Source: Streptomyces sp. AC550_RSS872
GTDB lineage: Bacteria > Actinomycetota > Actinomycetes > Streptomycetales > Streptomycetaceae
Length of the DNA stretch: 64,000 bases
Direction of reading: 5' to 3'
Assembly: GCF_019049285.1 (NCBI RefSeq)
Contig: NZ_JAGMUL010000015.1
Coordinates: 124,001 to 188,000 of the forward strand
The notes under the pieces were generated by a model that saw nothing but the letters and a program-made list of their open reading frames with translations, did not search any database and was not told the origin of the DNA. Shown piece after piece: positions 43,751 to 51,902 of this stretch (positions are counted from its first letter, which is position 1; the number at the start of each line of letters is the position of its first letter). The translations under genes were made by a program, and so were the position numbers.

Positions 43751-43870
43751 ACCCGTGCCCTGGCCCTGGCCCCGAAGCCCAACGCCGCGACCATGGCGAT
43801 CGGCGCCGCCATGGAGGACGTACGCAAGGGGCTGGCCGGTCCGTCCCGCCGCATCTTCGGGACGACCGTG
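43751..43870 (+). pseudogene. rarA (replication-associated recombination ATPase) C-terminal relic
   Basis: From 43751 one frame reads ALALAPKPNAATMAIGAAMEDVRKGLAGP, quoted here in continuous order as ALALAPKPNAAT followed by MAIGAAMEDVRKGLAGP. After a one-base shift near 43841 the next frame gives VPPHLRD. Together these match the conserved C-terminal stretch of RarA/MgsA clamp-loader-like ATPases (LAPKSNA, IGAAMEDVR, VPxHLRD). The AAA+ domain and the final LGHG block are absent. It sits just after the sigma gene and has no promoter or start. Identification rests on recalled family blocks. Confidence 0.6.
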
Positions 43871-44030
43871 AGCCGAACCGCAAGGAGATCCCGGTGATCT
43901 GCGACGAGCAGTTAGGCCGGCACCACCGAGAAGGTCCGCGGCCGCGGTGACCGCAACCCGGCGGCCGGCCCTGTTGCTCCCGGCCTCTTCGAGACCGCGG
44001 ACCAGTTCATTTCCCCGGTCTGACCCTGAC

Positions 44031-44066
44031 TGATCCGGGGACTGATGATCCGGGGACTGATCCGGG
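44031..44066 (+). repeat. Short triple repeat TGATCCGGG(GAC)
   Basis: TGATCCGGGGAC occurs at 44031-44042 and 44046-44057, with a third partial copy at 44058-44066. It lies in a 420-bp stretch (43894-44313) of C-rich, low-complexity sequence with no supported gene. Confidence 0.5.
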
Positions 44067-44313
44067 CTGTCCGCGTGTCGGCCTGTGCGCCTGCCGGTCT
44101 TTCCGCTTCCCGGCCCGTCCGGGTCCCAGCCCCGCGTCGGGTCGGGCCCCGTCCCCACTCCCGTCCAAGTCCCGGCTCCGCCAAGCCGGTTCGCGCGGTG
44201 GAGTCGCAACCCGGCCAGCTCCGGCCGGGTCCAAGCCCTGCCCCTCCAAGGCCGCCCTGTCCAGTTACCCGGCCGCCCCCACGCCGCCCCGCTCGGCCCC
44301 ACGCCACGTCCCC

Positions 44314-44790
44314 TCAAGGCCGATCCTGGGACCCTCCACCCTCCACCACCCCCTTCAGAGGAATCACCGCGGTGACACGCTTGCCGCCGGCAGGCAGGTC
44401 CGCGATCCGTACGGTGCGGGAGAGCCGGCAGACGATCGGCCAGCCTCGGCCGCCGCAGCGGTGGCGGCCGTGGGGGTCGGTCGGGCTGAGGGTGACCGGG
44501 TGGCGCGGTTCTCGGTCGCTGACGGACAGGTACAGGTTCTGGCCGACGACCGAGACGTCGAAGTCGGTGATGCCGCCGCCGTGCAGCATGGCGTTGGTCG
44601 TAAGTTCCGACGCCACCAGCAGTGCGTCCGAGAGCGTGTCGGCGGCGCAGGCGATGCCCTGGGCGCGCGTCTGTTCGGCGAGGATCCGGCGTACGGTTCC
44701 GCGGGCCTCGGCCGGACTGCGCGGCCTGCCGCGCGGACGGCCCGTGCCTGCCGAGGCGCTGGTGGGGCCGGTCAGGTACTTCTCACTCAT
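44314..44790 (-). CDS. HATPase anti-sigma/serine-kinase-like protein
   Basis: A 158-residue GHKL ATPase-domain protein. The N-box is ASELTTNAMLHGGG and the G-box region CGGRGWPIVCRLSRTVRIAD. The N-terminus is basic with GRPRGRPRSPAEARG. ATG 44790 has GGGAG seven bases upstream. It is divergent from the STAS antagonist gene at 45118, so the two could share a control region; an anti-sigma factor and its antagonist placed back to back is a natural pair. An ATG further upstream would enter antisense of the STAS gene and is rejected. Confidence 0.86.
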   Translation of the reverse strand: MSEKYLTGPTSASAGTGRPRGRPRSPAEARGTVRRILAEQTRAQGIACAADTLSDALLVASELTTNAMLHGGGITDFDVSVVGQNLYLSVSDREPRHPVTLSPTDPHGRHRCGGRGWPIVCRLSRTVRIADLPAGGKRVTAVIPLKGVVEGGGSQDRP

Positions 44791-45117
44791 CCTTTCGCTC
44801 CCTGACTGACAGAGGCGAGGAGGCGGACTCCGGCGCGTCGGCCCAGAGTTCTCGTCCCTCCTCCACATCGCGTGATGTTCCTCTCCCATCGCGTGACCCC
44901 TTGACCGACCACCAAACCGTTCATCGGGCTGTTGCACGCAAAAACGGCCAGAAGCGTGACGGCCACCGCTTGCTCGCACGAGCCCTGTGTTCTGCGGACA
45001 TTCGGGGGTAGGCGGGCGAACGCATCGACGGACGGTCACCGCTCGCGCAGGACGCGATGCATCGGATCCGTTCGTCGGGGCACCCGTCCCGATCGTCAAC
45101 GCCTGTGGGAGGTACTT
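44791..45117. other. Divergent region between HATPase and STAS genes
   Basis: A 327-bp region without a supported gene. It holds a direct repeat at 44866 and 44887, described separately, and TTGACC at 44901 that could be a -35 box. Confidence 0.5.
44866..44896. promoter_or_regulatory. Direct repeat CATCGCGTGA, 21 bp apart
   Basis: Exact 10-bp copies at 44866-44875 and 44887-44896. The 21-bp spacing equals two helical turns, so a protein could bind both on one DNA face. They lie 76 bp upstream of the HATPase start, in the region shared with the STAS gene. Confidence 0.4.
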
Positions 45118-45516
45118 GTGTCCGTTGCCCAGAATCCCCTGTCGATCAAGGTGGAAGTGCCCCGGGAAGACGCCGTGCTGCTGACGGTCGAGGGCGACCT
45201 GGACATGGATACGGCCACCGAGTTGCAGCACCACCTCGCCAACCAGCTCCACCACGGCCGCCGGCACTTCCTGCTCGACATCGCCGGCGTCCCCTTCATG
45301 GACTCGTCCGGCATGAACATCGTCCTGCGGGCCTATCAGGAGGTGCGGGGGATTCGGGGAGGCGTGTACGTCATCTCCCCGACGCCCGTGGTCCGCCGGA
45401 TCATGGATCTCACCGGTGTCAGCATCACCGTCCCGATCGTGGGGAGCGCCGAGGAAGCGCTCGCCACCGCGGACTCCCAGCCGGGCCCGGGCCCCTCGTC
45501 CTCGGCTCAGGGGTGA
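45118..45516 (+). CDS. STAS-domain anti-sigma-factor antagonist
   Basis: A 132-residue SpoIIAA/RsbV-type protein. The phosphorylation site is GVPFMDSSGMNIVL, with the target serine in DSSGM. The N-terminal strand pattern (LLTVEGDLDMDTATEL) and C-terminal VVRRIMDLTGV-ITVPIVG also fit. Unphosphorylated it should bind a HATPase anti-sigma protein and free a sigma factor; the SpoIIE phosphatases nearby would dephosphorylate it. GTG 45118 has GGGAGG five bases upstream. It is the only STAS protein in the window. Confidence 0.88.
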   Translation: MSVAQNPLSIKVEVPREDAVLLTVEGDLDMDTATELQHHLANQLHHGRRHFLLDIAGVPFMDSSGMNIVLRAYQEVRGIRGGVYVISPTPVVRRIMDLTGVSITVPIVGSAEEALATADSQPGPGPSSSAQG

Positions 45517-45607
45517 AGACAGCTTCCCGGAGAGGGAGTTCGCCGGGCGGTCCATGACGCAACAGAGTGAGCGAGTCAAGCGCGGGAGGGGGGGTGGAAC
45601 GTGCCGG

Positions 45608-45915
45608 TCAGAACGCCTCCAGGCCCTCCATCGGAGTGGTGCGCCAGGTGACGGGCATCTGCTCCAGCGCGGACTGGAGCGCGGCTTCGCGTCGCGCCCG
45701 CAGCTCCGTCAGAAAGGTCCGTCCGCGACGGCTCAGGTGCAGGCGCAGTTCCCGGGTGCGCGGCGCGGCCCGTGGCACTGGGCGCCCGCTCGACGAAGCC
45801 CCCCGCCTGGAGACGGTCGCGGAGCCGGCCGGTCGCGGAGCCGGTCGGTCGCGGAGCCGGCGCGGCTGGACCTCCTCGACGGCCGCGAACCAGAGCGTGG
45901 TCGCAGGGAATCCCG
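45608..45915 (-). pseudogene. MarR-like regulator relic broken by tandem repeats
   Basis: On the minus strand the end of a regulator is legible: TLWFAAVEEVQPRRLRDRL, then QAGGFVER (about 45800), then after a shift RTRELRLHLSRRGRTFLTEL and a C-terminal helix to TGA at 45608. The wing-like stretch and the ARREAALQSAL helix resemble the end of MarR-type proteins. Three 16-bp repeats (45815-45860) lie exactly between RLRDR and RLQAGG; since 16 is not a multiple of 3 they break the frame. A second shift occurs near 45765. The N-terminal half is missing. The rest of 45517-45986 has no supported gene. Confidence 0.5.
45815..45860. repeat. 16-bp tandem repeat, three copies
   Basis: GGTCGCGGAGCCGG begins at 45815, 45831 and 45847, a strict 16-bp period. 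It lies in the MarR-like relic and disrupts its frame. Confidence 0.8.
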
Positions 45916-45986
45916 GATCCCGGGATCCAGGCCAACCCGAAGTGACGGAGACACACCGCCACGACGTCCCCGGGCCGCTCCGGGGG

Positions 45987-46913
45987 TCACTTCACGACCG
46001 TCTCCCAGGTGTCGACGGCGTAGTGGACGGTCATCCCGTGCCGGGCGTACAGCGCCGGAGCCCCCGTGGCGTTGGCGGTGTCGACCCCGAGCCCCACCAT
46101 GTCGCGTCCGCGCGCGGCGAAGGCCGCGAAGGCGTGCCGCAGCAGCAGACCACCGAGGCCAAGACCGCGCCCCTCACGCACCACACCGATGCTGCGGATC
46201 CACCCCATCGCCTCCCGGTCGTCGCGGGCGAGCAGGAAGCCGACGTCCCCCAGGTCCTCCGTGGCGGCGATCCACACCAGCGACCAGTCGAGACGGTCCC
46301 CGTCGACGTCATGCAGCCACTGCTCGTACGTACGCGGCTGGAAGTCGAAGTGCTGGGCGAAGCTCGACTGGTACAGCGCGTGGACGCGCACCCGGTCCGC
46401 CTCCTCGGTGCAGGGCCGCAGCCGTATGCCCGGCGGAACCGTCGGTACGAGGTCCTCGGCGGGGTCCAGCGGCCGTCGCAGCACGTGATAGCGGCGCACG
46501 ACGAACCAGCCGCGCTCCTCGATCAGCCGGGTGTCGAGCGTGGGCTCCGTGTTGAGGTGCAGATGCACCACCGCCCTGGATGCGCCGTTCTCACGGGCCT
46601 TGCCCAGGGCACGGGCGTCGATCGCGTCGAATATGAGCTCCCCGGCCCGCTGGTGTTCGGGCAGCACATAGTGGTCGACGTCGACCCGCTCACCGCCCGA
46701 CTCGTCCCACAACAGGCCGTACGCCACCAGCCGTTCGCCGTCGAAGGCCAGCCATGAGTCGCGGTCCAGCGCGATGTCGGGCCGCTTCAGATCGGCTTCC
46801 ACGGTGTGCAGGTCGGTCTCGGGCCGGCCGATCTCGATCCGGTCGACCTCGTTGAGCAGTTCGGTGATGGCGGCCGCGTCGGCGAGGCCGGCCGGACGAA
46901 GGGCGTAAGACAT
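45987..46913 (-). CDS. GNAT-family acetyltransferase, tandem domain
   Basis: A 308-residue protein with two GNAT folds, the length and layout of mycothiol synthase-like tandem acetyltransferases. The N-terminal domain has ELLNEVDRIEIGRPETDLHT and VDHYVLPEHQRAGELIFDAI; the C-terminal domain has the intact acetyl-CoA loop VVREGRGLGLGGLLLRHAF and GVDTANATGAPALYARHGM. It probably acetylates a small amine in the cytosol; it is not certain that it is MshD. ATG 46913 is taken as start; it lacks a clear ribosome site. Single gene downstream of a 261-bp gap without features. Confidence 0.85.
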   Translation of the reverse strand: MSYALRPAGLADAAAITELLNEVDRIEIGRPETDLHTVEADLKRPDIALDRDSWLAFDGERLVAYGLLWDESGGERVDVDHYVLPEHQRAGELIFDAIDARALGKARENGASRAVVHLHLNTEPTLDTRLIEERGWFVVRRYHVLRRPLDPAEDLVPTVPPGIRLRPCTEEADRVRVHALYQSSFAQHFDFQPRTYEQWLHDVDGDRLDWSLVWIAATEDLGDVGFLLARDDREAMGWIRSIGVVREGRGLGLGGLLLRHAFAAFAARGRDMVGLGVDTANATGAPALYARHGMTVHYAVDTWETVVK

Positions 46914-47174
46914 GTGCCCAGGGTCTGGGGGAGGGTGGCACGGCCGCAACGGAATTTCCGCTCAGCAGGCCGGGGCGAGGCGGCCGGGACCGCCGTCCTG
47001 CTCGAAGATCGGCAAGAACCCGAACGGCCGGGTGTCGCGGGGCCTGCCGGCATGTGACGGTCACGTCCTGGCGAACACGAACTGGTACTGACCGCAGACG
47101 CGCCCGGGCTGAGACGAGGCCACCGGGCCGGCACCGGAGGCAACCGGGAGCGCCGCAGGCTCGTCCTTGGGATC

Positions 47175-47966
47175 ATGGTCACCGCAAGCATCTCAGGCCC
47201 CCTGGCGGCATCAGTGCGCCAGCTGCTCGATTTCGCGTGGACACAGACCCGGTCCTGCGCCTTCGCCATCGCCCTGATGACCGGCGTGGCGGCCTCCACC
47301 CTGCTGCCCGGCCTGCCCGTGGCCCGCTACGACCTGCTCGTCGTCTACGGGGTGCTGCTGACGCTGCTGTTCTGGATGCGCGGCTGGGAGAACGGCCGGG
47401 ACATAGCCGTCATCGCCGTCTGCCATGTCATCGGCCTGGCCTTCGAACTGGTGAAGGTGTCCCTCGGCTCGTGGAGCTACCCGGAACCGGCCGTACTGAA
47501 GTTCGCGGGTGTCCCGCTGTACGGCGGGTTCCTGTACGCCGCTGTCGGCAGCTACGTCTGCCGTGCCTGGCGCCTGTTCGACCTGGAGCTGGTCCGGTAC
47601 CGGCCGCGGTCGACGGCCGTGGTCGCCGCCGCCATCTACGTGAACTTCTTCAGCCACCACTGGCTGCCCGACGCACGCTGGCTCCTGGCCGCACTGCTCC
47701 TCGCCGTCACCGCGGGCTCGTCCGCGCACTTCACGGTGCGCGGGGTGCGTTGGCGGATGCCGCTGGCGCTCTCGTTCGTCCTGATCGGCTTCTTCCTCTG
47801 GATCGCGGAGAACCTCGCCACCTATGTGGGCGCCTGGCGCTACCCCTACCAGCTCGACGGCTGGCAGCCCGTCGGCGTGGAGAAGTTCGGCGCCTGGTCG
47901 CTGCTGATCAGTGTCACCGTCGTCCTGGCGGCCGTCGCCCGGTCGCGTAGCACCCGGACCGAGTGA
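47175..47966 (+). CDS. DUF817 integral membrane protein
   Basis: A 263-residue membrane protein with about eight helices. The signature WENGRDIAVIAVCHVIGLAFELVKV and the block SWSYPEP, then GVPLYGGFLYAAVGSYVCRAW, then IYVNFFSHHWLPD, identify DUF817 (YoaT-like) proteins. The repeated conserved Glu, His and Trp residues inside helices suggest a ligand or metal site, but the function is unknown. The start ATG 47175 lacks a clear ribosome site. It ends at a small hairpin shared with the convergent monooxygenase gene. Confidence 0.85.
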   Translation: MVTASISGPLAASVRQLLDFAWTQTRSCAFAIALMTGVAASTLLPGLPVARYDLLVVYGVLLTLLFWMRGWENGRDIAVIAVCHVIGLAFELVKVSLGSWSYPEPAVLKFAGVPLYGGFLYAAVGSYVCRAWRLFDLELVRYRPRSTAVVAAAIYVNFFSHHWLPDARWLLAALLLAVTAGSSAHFTVRGVRWRMPLALSFVLIGFFLWIAENLATYVGAWRYPYQLDGWQPVGVEKFGAWSLLISVTVVLAAVARSRSTRTE

Positions 47967-47967
47967 G

Positions 47968-47988
47968 GGCGGGGGACGAGCCCCCGCC
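47968..47988. terminator. Short bidirectional hairpin
   Basis: Arms GGCGGGGG (47968-47975) and its complement (47981-47988) with a 5-nt loop, between convergent genes. Confidence 0.6.
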
Positions 47989-47996
47989 GATCACCG

Positions 47997-48326
47997 CTAC
48001 GCGCTCTTCGGTCCCGCCGACTGCACGACCTCGAACGACCACAGGGTGGAACCGCTCGCCGCCGGCTTGGGACGCTCGCCGCCGCCCTCGCCGCCGCCCT
48101 GGTGGGCCGACTTCATCGGACCCTCCATCCAGGCCTGGAAGGACTCCTCGTCGCGCCACCGCGTGTACACGAGGTAGGTGTCGGTGCCCTCGACGGGCCG
48201 CAGGAGTTCGAACCACTCGAACCCGTCGGAGCCCTCCACGGCGTGCGCACGCGAGGCGAAGCGCTTCTCCAGCGTCTCGCGCTGCTCGGCGGGCACGGTC
48301 AGTACGTTGATCTTGACTACGCTCAT
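47997..48326 (-). CDS. Antibiotic biosynthesis monooxygenase (ABM)-fold protein
   Basis: A 109-residue dimeric alpha-beta barrel protein. VKINVLTVPAEQRETLEKRFASR, followed by GFEWFELLRPV and TYLVYTRWRDEESFQAW, is the typical ABM order (also seen in heme-degrading IsdG-like proteins). After the domain is a Gly-rich loop GGGEGGGERPKPA. The asparagine-tryptophan-histidine triad of IsdG enzymes is not evident, so heme cleavage is unlikely. Start ATG 48326 has AGGA about 8 nt upstream; ATG 48335 would overlap that site. Confidence 0.82.
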   Translation of the reverse strand: MSVVKINVLTVPAEQRETLEKRFASRAHAVEGSDGFEWFELLRPVEGTDTYLVYTRWRDEESFQAWMEGPMKSAHQGGGEGGGERPKPAASGSTLWSFEVVQSAGPKSA

Positions 48327-48424
48327 GGTGCTCATCCTGCCGCACGGCCGCCGGCCCACGCGCGGCGGCTCGTGCGAGGGAGCGGTCCGGCGCCGGTTCA
48401 CCACCCGGACCGCCCCCCCGCGGG

Positions 48425-49585
48425 TCAGGCCGTGTGCAGGGTCAGCCCGTACCGGCCGAGGATCTCGTTGACGGGCTGGAACCAGGTCTCGCCGCCGCCG
48501 GAGCAGTTGCCCCAGCCGCCCGAGGTGACCCCCTGCGCCTGGTCACCGCTGAGGAAGGAGCCCCCGGAGTCGCCGGGTTCGGCGCAGACGCTGGTCTTGG
48601 TCATCTGGTGCACGGCGCCCTGGCTGTAGTTGACCGTCTCGTTCCTGGCCAGCACGGTGCCGCAGTGCCAGTGCGTCGTGGAGCCGGACCGGCATATGGA
48701 CGCCCCGACGGGTGCCTCGGCCGAGCCGCGCACGAGCTGGTCCGGGACCGTGCCCCAGCCGAGGACCACCGGCACCGTCCACCAGCCGCTGCCGACGCTC
48801 ACCCAGGCGTAGTCGTTGCCCGGGAACGAGGAGCCCTGGAACGTTCCGACGTGCGTGCCGTCCCAGCCCCTGACCGCGGCCCCCTGACCACCGCAGTGCC
48901 CGGCGGTGATGAAGCCGCCGTGCACCGAGAAGCCTATGGAACAGCGGACGTTTCCGGTGTAGTACGGGTCGCCGCCGACCGTTCCCGCGGCGAAGGTGCG
49001 CGGGGCGGCGTTGACCGTCCGCACGGTGACGGGACCGGCCGCTCGGGCGCCGGAGACGAAGCGCCGGACATCGTTGTCGGCCCGCCGGTCACGGACGACG
49101 TCCACGACGACCGTGTTTGCCACCGGATCGACGTGCCAGCTGCTCACGCCCGACGGGGCGGGGAGCCGGTCGATGCGCGCCTTGGCCGCGTCGAGTTCGC
49201 GCGCGCTGTGCTCGACGGTGCGCACGGTCGCCCCGGTGGCCCGGACCTCCCGTACGGTCGCGGGCGGGGCGTCGGACGTGACGGCCACGGTGAGCCGCGC
49301 GCTCTTCGTGTCGAACCACGCGCCCCCGTAGGAGGATCCGGCGGCCTCGCGCGCCTTCGGGGCGAGGCCCATGGCGGTGCGTTCCGCCGCCAGCCGTGCC
49401 TCGGCCTGCGGTTTCGACAGGCCGAGGTCCCGCTGCATCGCATGCAGCAGGCCGGCGGAGGCGGACGGGGAGGCGGGGTCGGTGTCGCTCGCCGCGGCCG
49501 ATCCGATGCCGCCCGCGGTCCAGCCGCCGAACACGAGAAGTGCGGCGAGACCGGCGTACACGAGTCTGATGCGCTTGCGTCTCAA
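48425..49585 (-). CDS. Secreted S1 (streptogrisin/alpha-lytic) serine protease
   Basis: A 386-residue preproprotease. A signal peptide (about 1-32, RRKRIRLVYAGLAALLVFGG) leads to a pro-region of about 165 residues that should fold the catalytic domain, then the chymotrypsin-like domain. The triad is intact: His in FITAGHCGG, Asp in GNDYAWVSVG, Ser in AEPGDSGGSFLSG, with paired cysteines as in streptogrisins. The TTG at 49585 is the best start: GAAGGG lies 8 nt upstream and the signal peptide begins there. A perfect LacI-type palindrome lies 51 bp upstream, unusual for a protease gene. Confidence 0.9.
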   Translation of the reverse strand: MRRKRIRLVYAGLAALLVFGGWTAGGIGSAAASDTDPASPSASAGLLHAMQRDLGLSKPQAEARLAAERTAMGLAPKAREAAGSSYGGAWFDTKSARLTVAVTSDAPPATVREVRATGATVRTVEHSARELDAAKARIDRLPAPSGVSSWHVDPVANTVVVDVVRDRRADNDVRRFVSGARAAGPVTVRTVNAAPRTFAAGTVGGDPYYTGNVRCSIGFSVHGGFITAGHCGGQGAAVRGWDGTHVGTFQGSSFPGNDYAWVSVGSGWWTVPVVLGWGTVPDQLVRGSAEAPVGASICRSGSTTHWHCGTVLARNETVNYSQGAVHQMTKTSVCAEPGDSGGSFLSGDQAQGVTSGGWGNCSGGGETWFQPVNEILGRYGLTLHTA

Positions 49586-49635
49586 GGGAGTTGCCCTTCG
49601 TCGTTCCAGCAAGGTGGGGTGGAACAACCGCAATC

Positions 49636-49649
49636 TGAGAGCGCTCTCA
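49636..49649. promoter_or_regulatory. LacI-type operator upstream of the protease gene
   Basis: TGAGAGCGCTCTCA, a perfect 14-bp palindrome containing the same GAGAGCGCTCTC core found twice near the GH64 gene (11577 and 11760). It lies 51 bp before the TTG start of the S1 protease. Confidence 0.7.
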
Positions 49650-49710
49650 TTCAGGGTCGGGCAGAGCATAGCCATGACAGGGCGTCAGGTCCATACCAAG
49701 GCTCCTTTCC

Positions 49711-49755
49711 CTGTCGATGCCGCCCCTGTCGATGCCGCCTCTGGCCATGCCGCCT
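49711..49755. repeat. 15-bp tandem repeat, three copies
   Basis: CTGTCGATGCCGCCC, CTGTCGATGCCGCCT and CTGGCCATGCCGCCT follow one another at 15-bp steps, with a fourth degenerate copy running into the stop of the aldo/keto reductase gene. Confidence 0.75.
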
Positions 49756-49766
49756 CTGCTCATGTC

Positions 49767-50810
49767 TCAGCACACGTTGCCGGTCCGGGCCTCCTGCCAC
49801 AGGTCGACGCCGCCGTCGGTGGCGTACTTGTCGATCTCGGTGAGTTCCTCGTCGTCGAAGTCGAGGTTCTCCAGTGCGGCGACGTTCTGTTCGAGCTGCT
49901 CGGTGCGGGAGGCGCCGATGACCAGCGAGGTCACCCGCCGGTCGCGCAGGGCCCAGGCGAGTGCCATCTGGGCGAGGGTCTGCCCGCGCCGGGCCGCGAT
50001 GTCGCCCAGGGCGCGCAGCCTGCGCAGCATGTCCTCCGACAGCCAGGTCTCGTCGAACGACTTGCCCTGCGTGGCCCGCGAGCCGGCGGGGACGCCCTCG
50101 AGGTAGCGCCCGGTGAGCAGGCCCTGGGCGAGCGCGGTGAAACCGATGACTCCGAAGCCCTCCTGCTCCGCGACGTCCAGCAGGCCCTCGTTCTCGATCC
50201 AGCGGTTGAGCATGCTGTACGACGGCTGGTGGATGAGCAGCGGTGTGCCCAGCTCCCGGAGGATGGCGGCGGCCTGCCGGGAGCGCTCGGCGTCGTACGA
50301 GGAGATGCCGACGTACAGGGCCTTGCCCTGGCGGACGGCGGTGTCGAGCGCGCCCATCGTCTCCTCGAGCGGGGTGCTCGCGTCGAGCCGGTGGGAGTAG
50401 AAGATGTCGACGTACTCCAGCCCCATGCGCTTCAGCGACTGGTCGAGCGAGGCCAGCACGTACTTGCGGGAGCCGCCGCCCTGGCCGTAGGGGCCGGGCC
50501 ACATGTCCCAGCCGGCCTTGGTGGAGATCACCAGCTCGTCCCGGTAGGGCGCGAGGTCCTGCTTCATCAGACGGCCGAAGTTGAGCTCGGCGGCGCCGTA
50601 GGGCGGACCGTAGTTGTTGGCGAGGTCGTGGTGGGTGATGCCGAGGTCGAAGGCGCGCAGGGCGATCTCGCGCTGGGTCTCGAAGGGCCGGTCGTCACCG
50701 AAGTTGTGCCAGTACCCGAGGGACAGTGCGGGAAGGTCGAGTCCCGAGCGTCCGGTGCGCCGGTAGCGCATCGTGCCGTTGTAGCGCTCGGGGTCGGCGA
50801 GGTGGGTCAT
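49767..50810 (-). CDS. Aldo/keto reductase, glyceraldehyde-3-phosphate reductase (YghZ) type
   Basis: A 347-residue TIM-barrel NADPH reductase of the YghZ/MgrA group. The N-terminal YNGTMRYRRTGRSGLDLPALSLG start is typical. Tetrad residues are visible: Asp/Tyr in HDLANNYGPPYGAAE, Lys in VISTKAGWDMWPGPYG and His in IFYSHRLDAST. The loop AGWDMWPGPYG is characteristic of this group, which reduces L-glyceraldehyde 3-phosphate or methylglyoxal. ATG 50810 has AGGAG about 10 nt upstream. Single gene. Confidence 0.9.
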   Translation of the reverse strand: MTHLADPERYNGTMRYRRTGRSGLDLPALSLGYWHNFGDDRPFETQREIALRAFDLGITHHDLANNYGPPYGAAELNFGRLMKQDLAPYRDELVISTKAGWDMWPGPYGQGGGSRKYVLASLDQSLKRMGLEYVDIFYSHRLDASTPLEETMGALDTAVRQGKALYVGISSYDAERSRQAAAILRELGTPLLIHQPSYSMLNRWIENEGLLDVAEQEGFGVIGFTALAQGLLTGRYLEGVPAGSRATQGKSFDETWLSEDMLRRLRALGDIAARRGQTLAQMALAWALRDRRVTSLVIGASRTEQLEQNVAALENLDFDDEELTEIDKYATDGGVDLWQEARTGNVC

Positions 50811-51047
50811 CGAGGGGTGCTCCTGTCCGATCTGGGCGTCCGGTGTCTGATTCCGACGTCCAGCGCATCGTTCCATCCCGGGCGACCGCGAGGGCCGGGC
50901 CGCTGATGGCGATCCCACGCTTCCTTGAATTATCAGTCAAATGGCCAGGTTCCCCGGTCTCACATCACAGTCTTCGTCCTGACGTCGACGGCCTCGCCCC
51001 GAGCGGCCGTGTCACTCCTGACGCCTCCCAACCTCCAGGAGAGGCAC

Positions 51048-51822
51048 GTGACTTCACCCGCCATCGCGACCGAGATCTCCGTGGTCCTGACCGCGTCCGC
51101 CTGAACACCGATTACGGGCTCGGCACGCCCACCGAGCAGGAGGTCCGCGGCGTCGGCGTGTCCCACGTCCGCACCGACCCCGGCCGTCCGGTCGGCCCGG
51201 TGGTGAAGGACCGGGGCCCTGCCGGGACCCGCGTGCACTGCTACCGGCGGGGCTCGGCCGCATCCGCCCTGGGCCCGAGGCGCTCCACGGCGAGCCCCTG
51301 CGCATGGGCGCGCTGCTGCACCTGACCGGCATCACGCCCGCGCTGTACGAGTCGTGCCGTCAGCTGGTGACCCGGGCACTGACCGCCGAGCCCGGTGCAC
51401 GGCCGTACGCGGTGAGCTTCGACGTCCACCGCCGCGGCGCCCTCTGGCCGGACGGCACGGCACCGACCGTGCTGCGGGAGCTGGCGGACCGGGCCGAGAT
51501 CGTCTACGTCGGCCTGGTCGAGGCGCAGGTGCCGTGGGGTGAGAACCTGACGCCGGCGGACGTACGGGCATAGCTCCCGCGTCCCCGCGTCGCCGCGTCC
51601 CCGCGTCCTCGTCGTCAAGGGCGGGGCGAAGGCCGTGACCACGTTCGGCGACGAGGCATGTACTTGCTGTCGGCGCCGAGTGTGACCGTCGTGGAGCCTG
51701 TCGGTGCCGGCGGCGCCTTCGCCCTCCAAGTGGCGGGAGGCCGTGGCCCGTTGTCCGACCGGCGCGAGCAGGGGGCACTGCTCGCGCTTTCGCCCTCGGA
51801 GTGGAAGGAGCGGGCCCGGTAA
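51048..51822 (+). pseudogene. PfkB-type sugar kinase relic (KDG kinase-like)
   Basis: At least four frame segments together read as a PfkB sugar kinase. They are VRTDPGRPVGPVVKDRG and GTRVHCYRRGSAASALGP (51160-51280), then LLHLTGITPALYESCRQLV with VSFDVHRRGALW (51310-51450), then VLVVKGGAKAVTTFGDEA (51605-51660), then VTVVEPVGAGGAFA (51680-51725). The catalytic GAGD of the family is GAGG here. A GTG at 51048 with AGGAG upstream opens an 18-codon stub. Order and spacing fit 2-keto-3-deoxygluconate kinases, but the N-terminal domain is mostly gone. The 237 bp before it have no gene. Confidence 0.65.
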
Positions 51823-51902
51823 GGGCAGCCTGTCGCCCTGGAGCCGGGCTCGCCACGCACTCCGCGCGCGGGAGGTGGTTTGCCCGCCTATGCTCCATTT
51901 GT

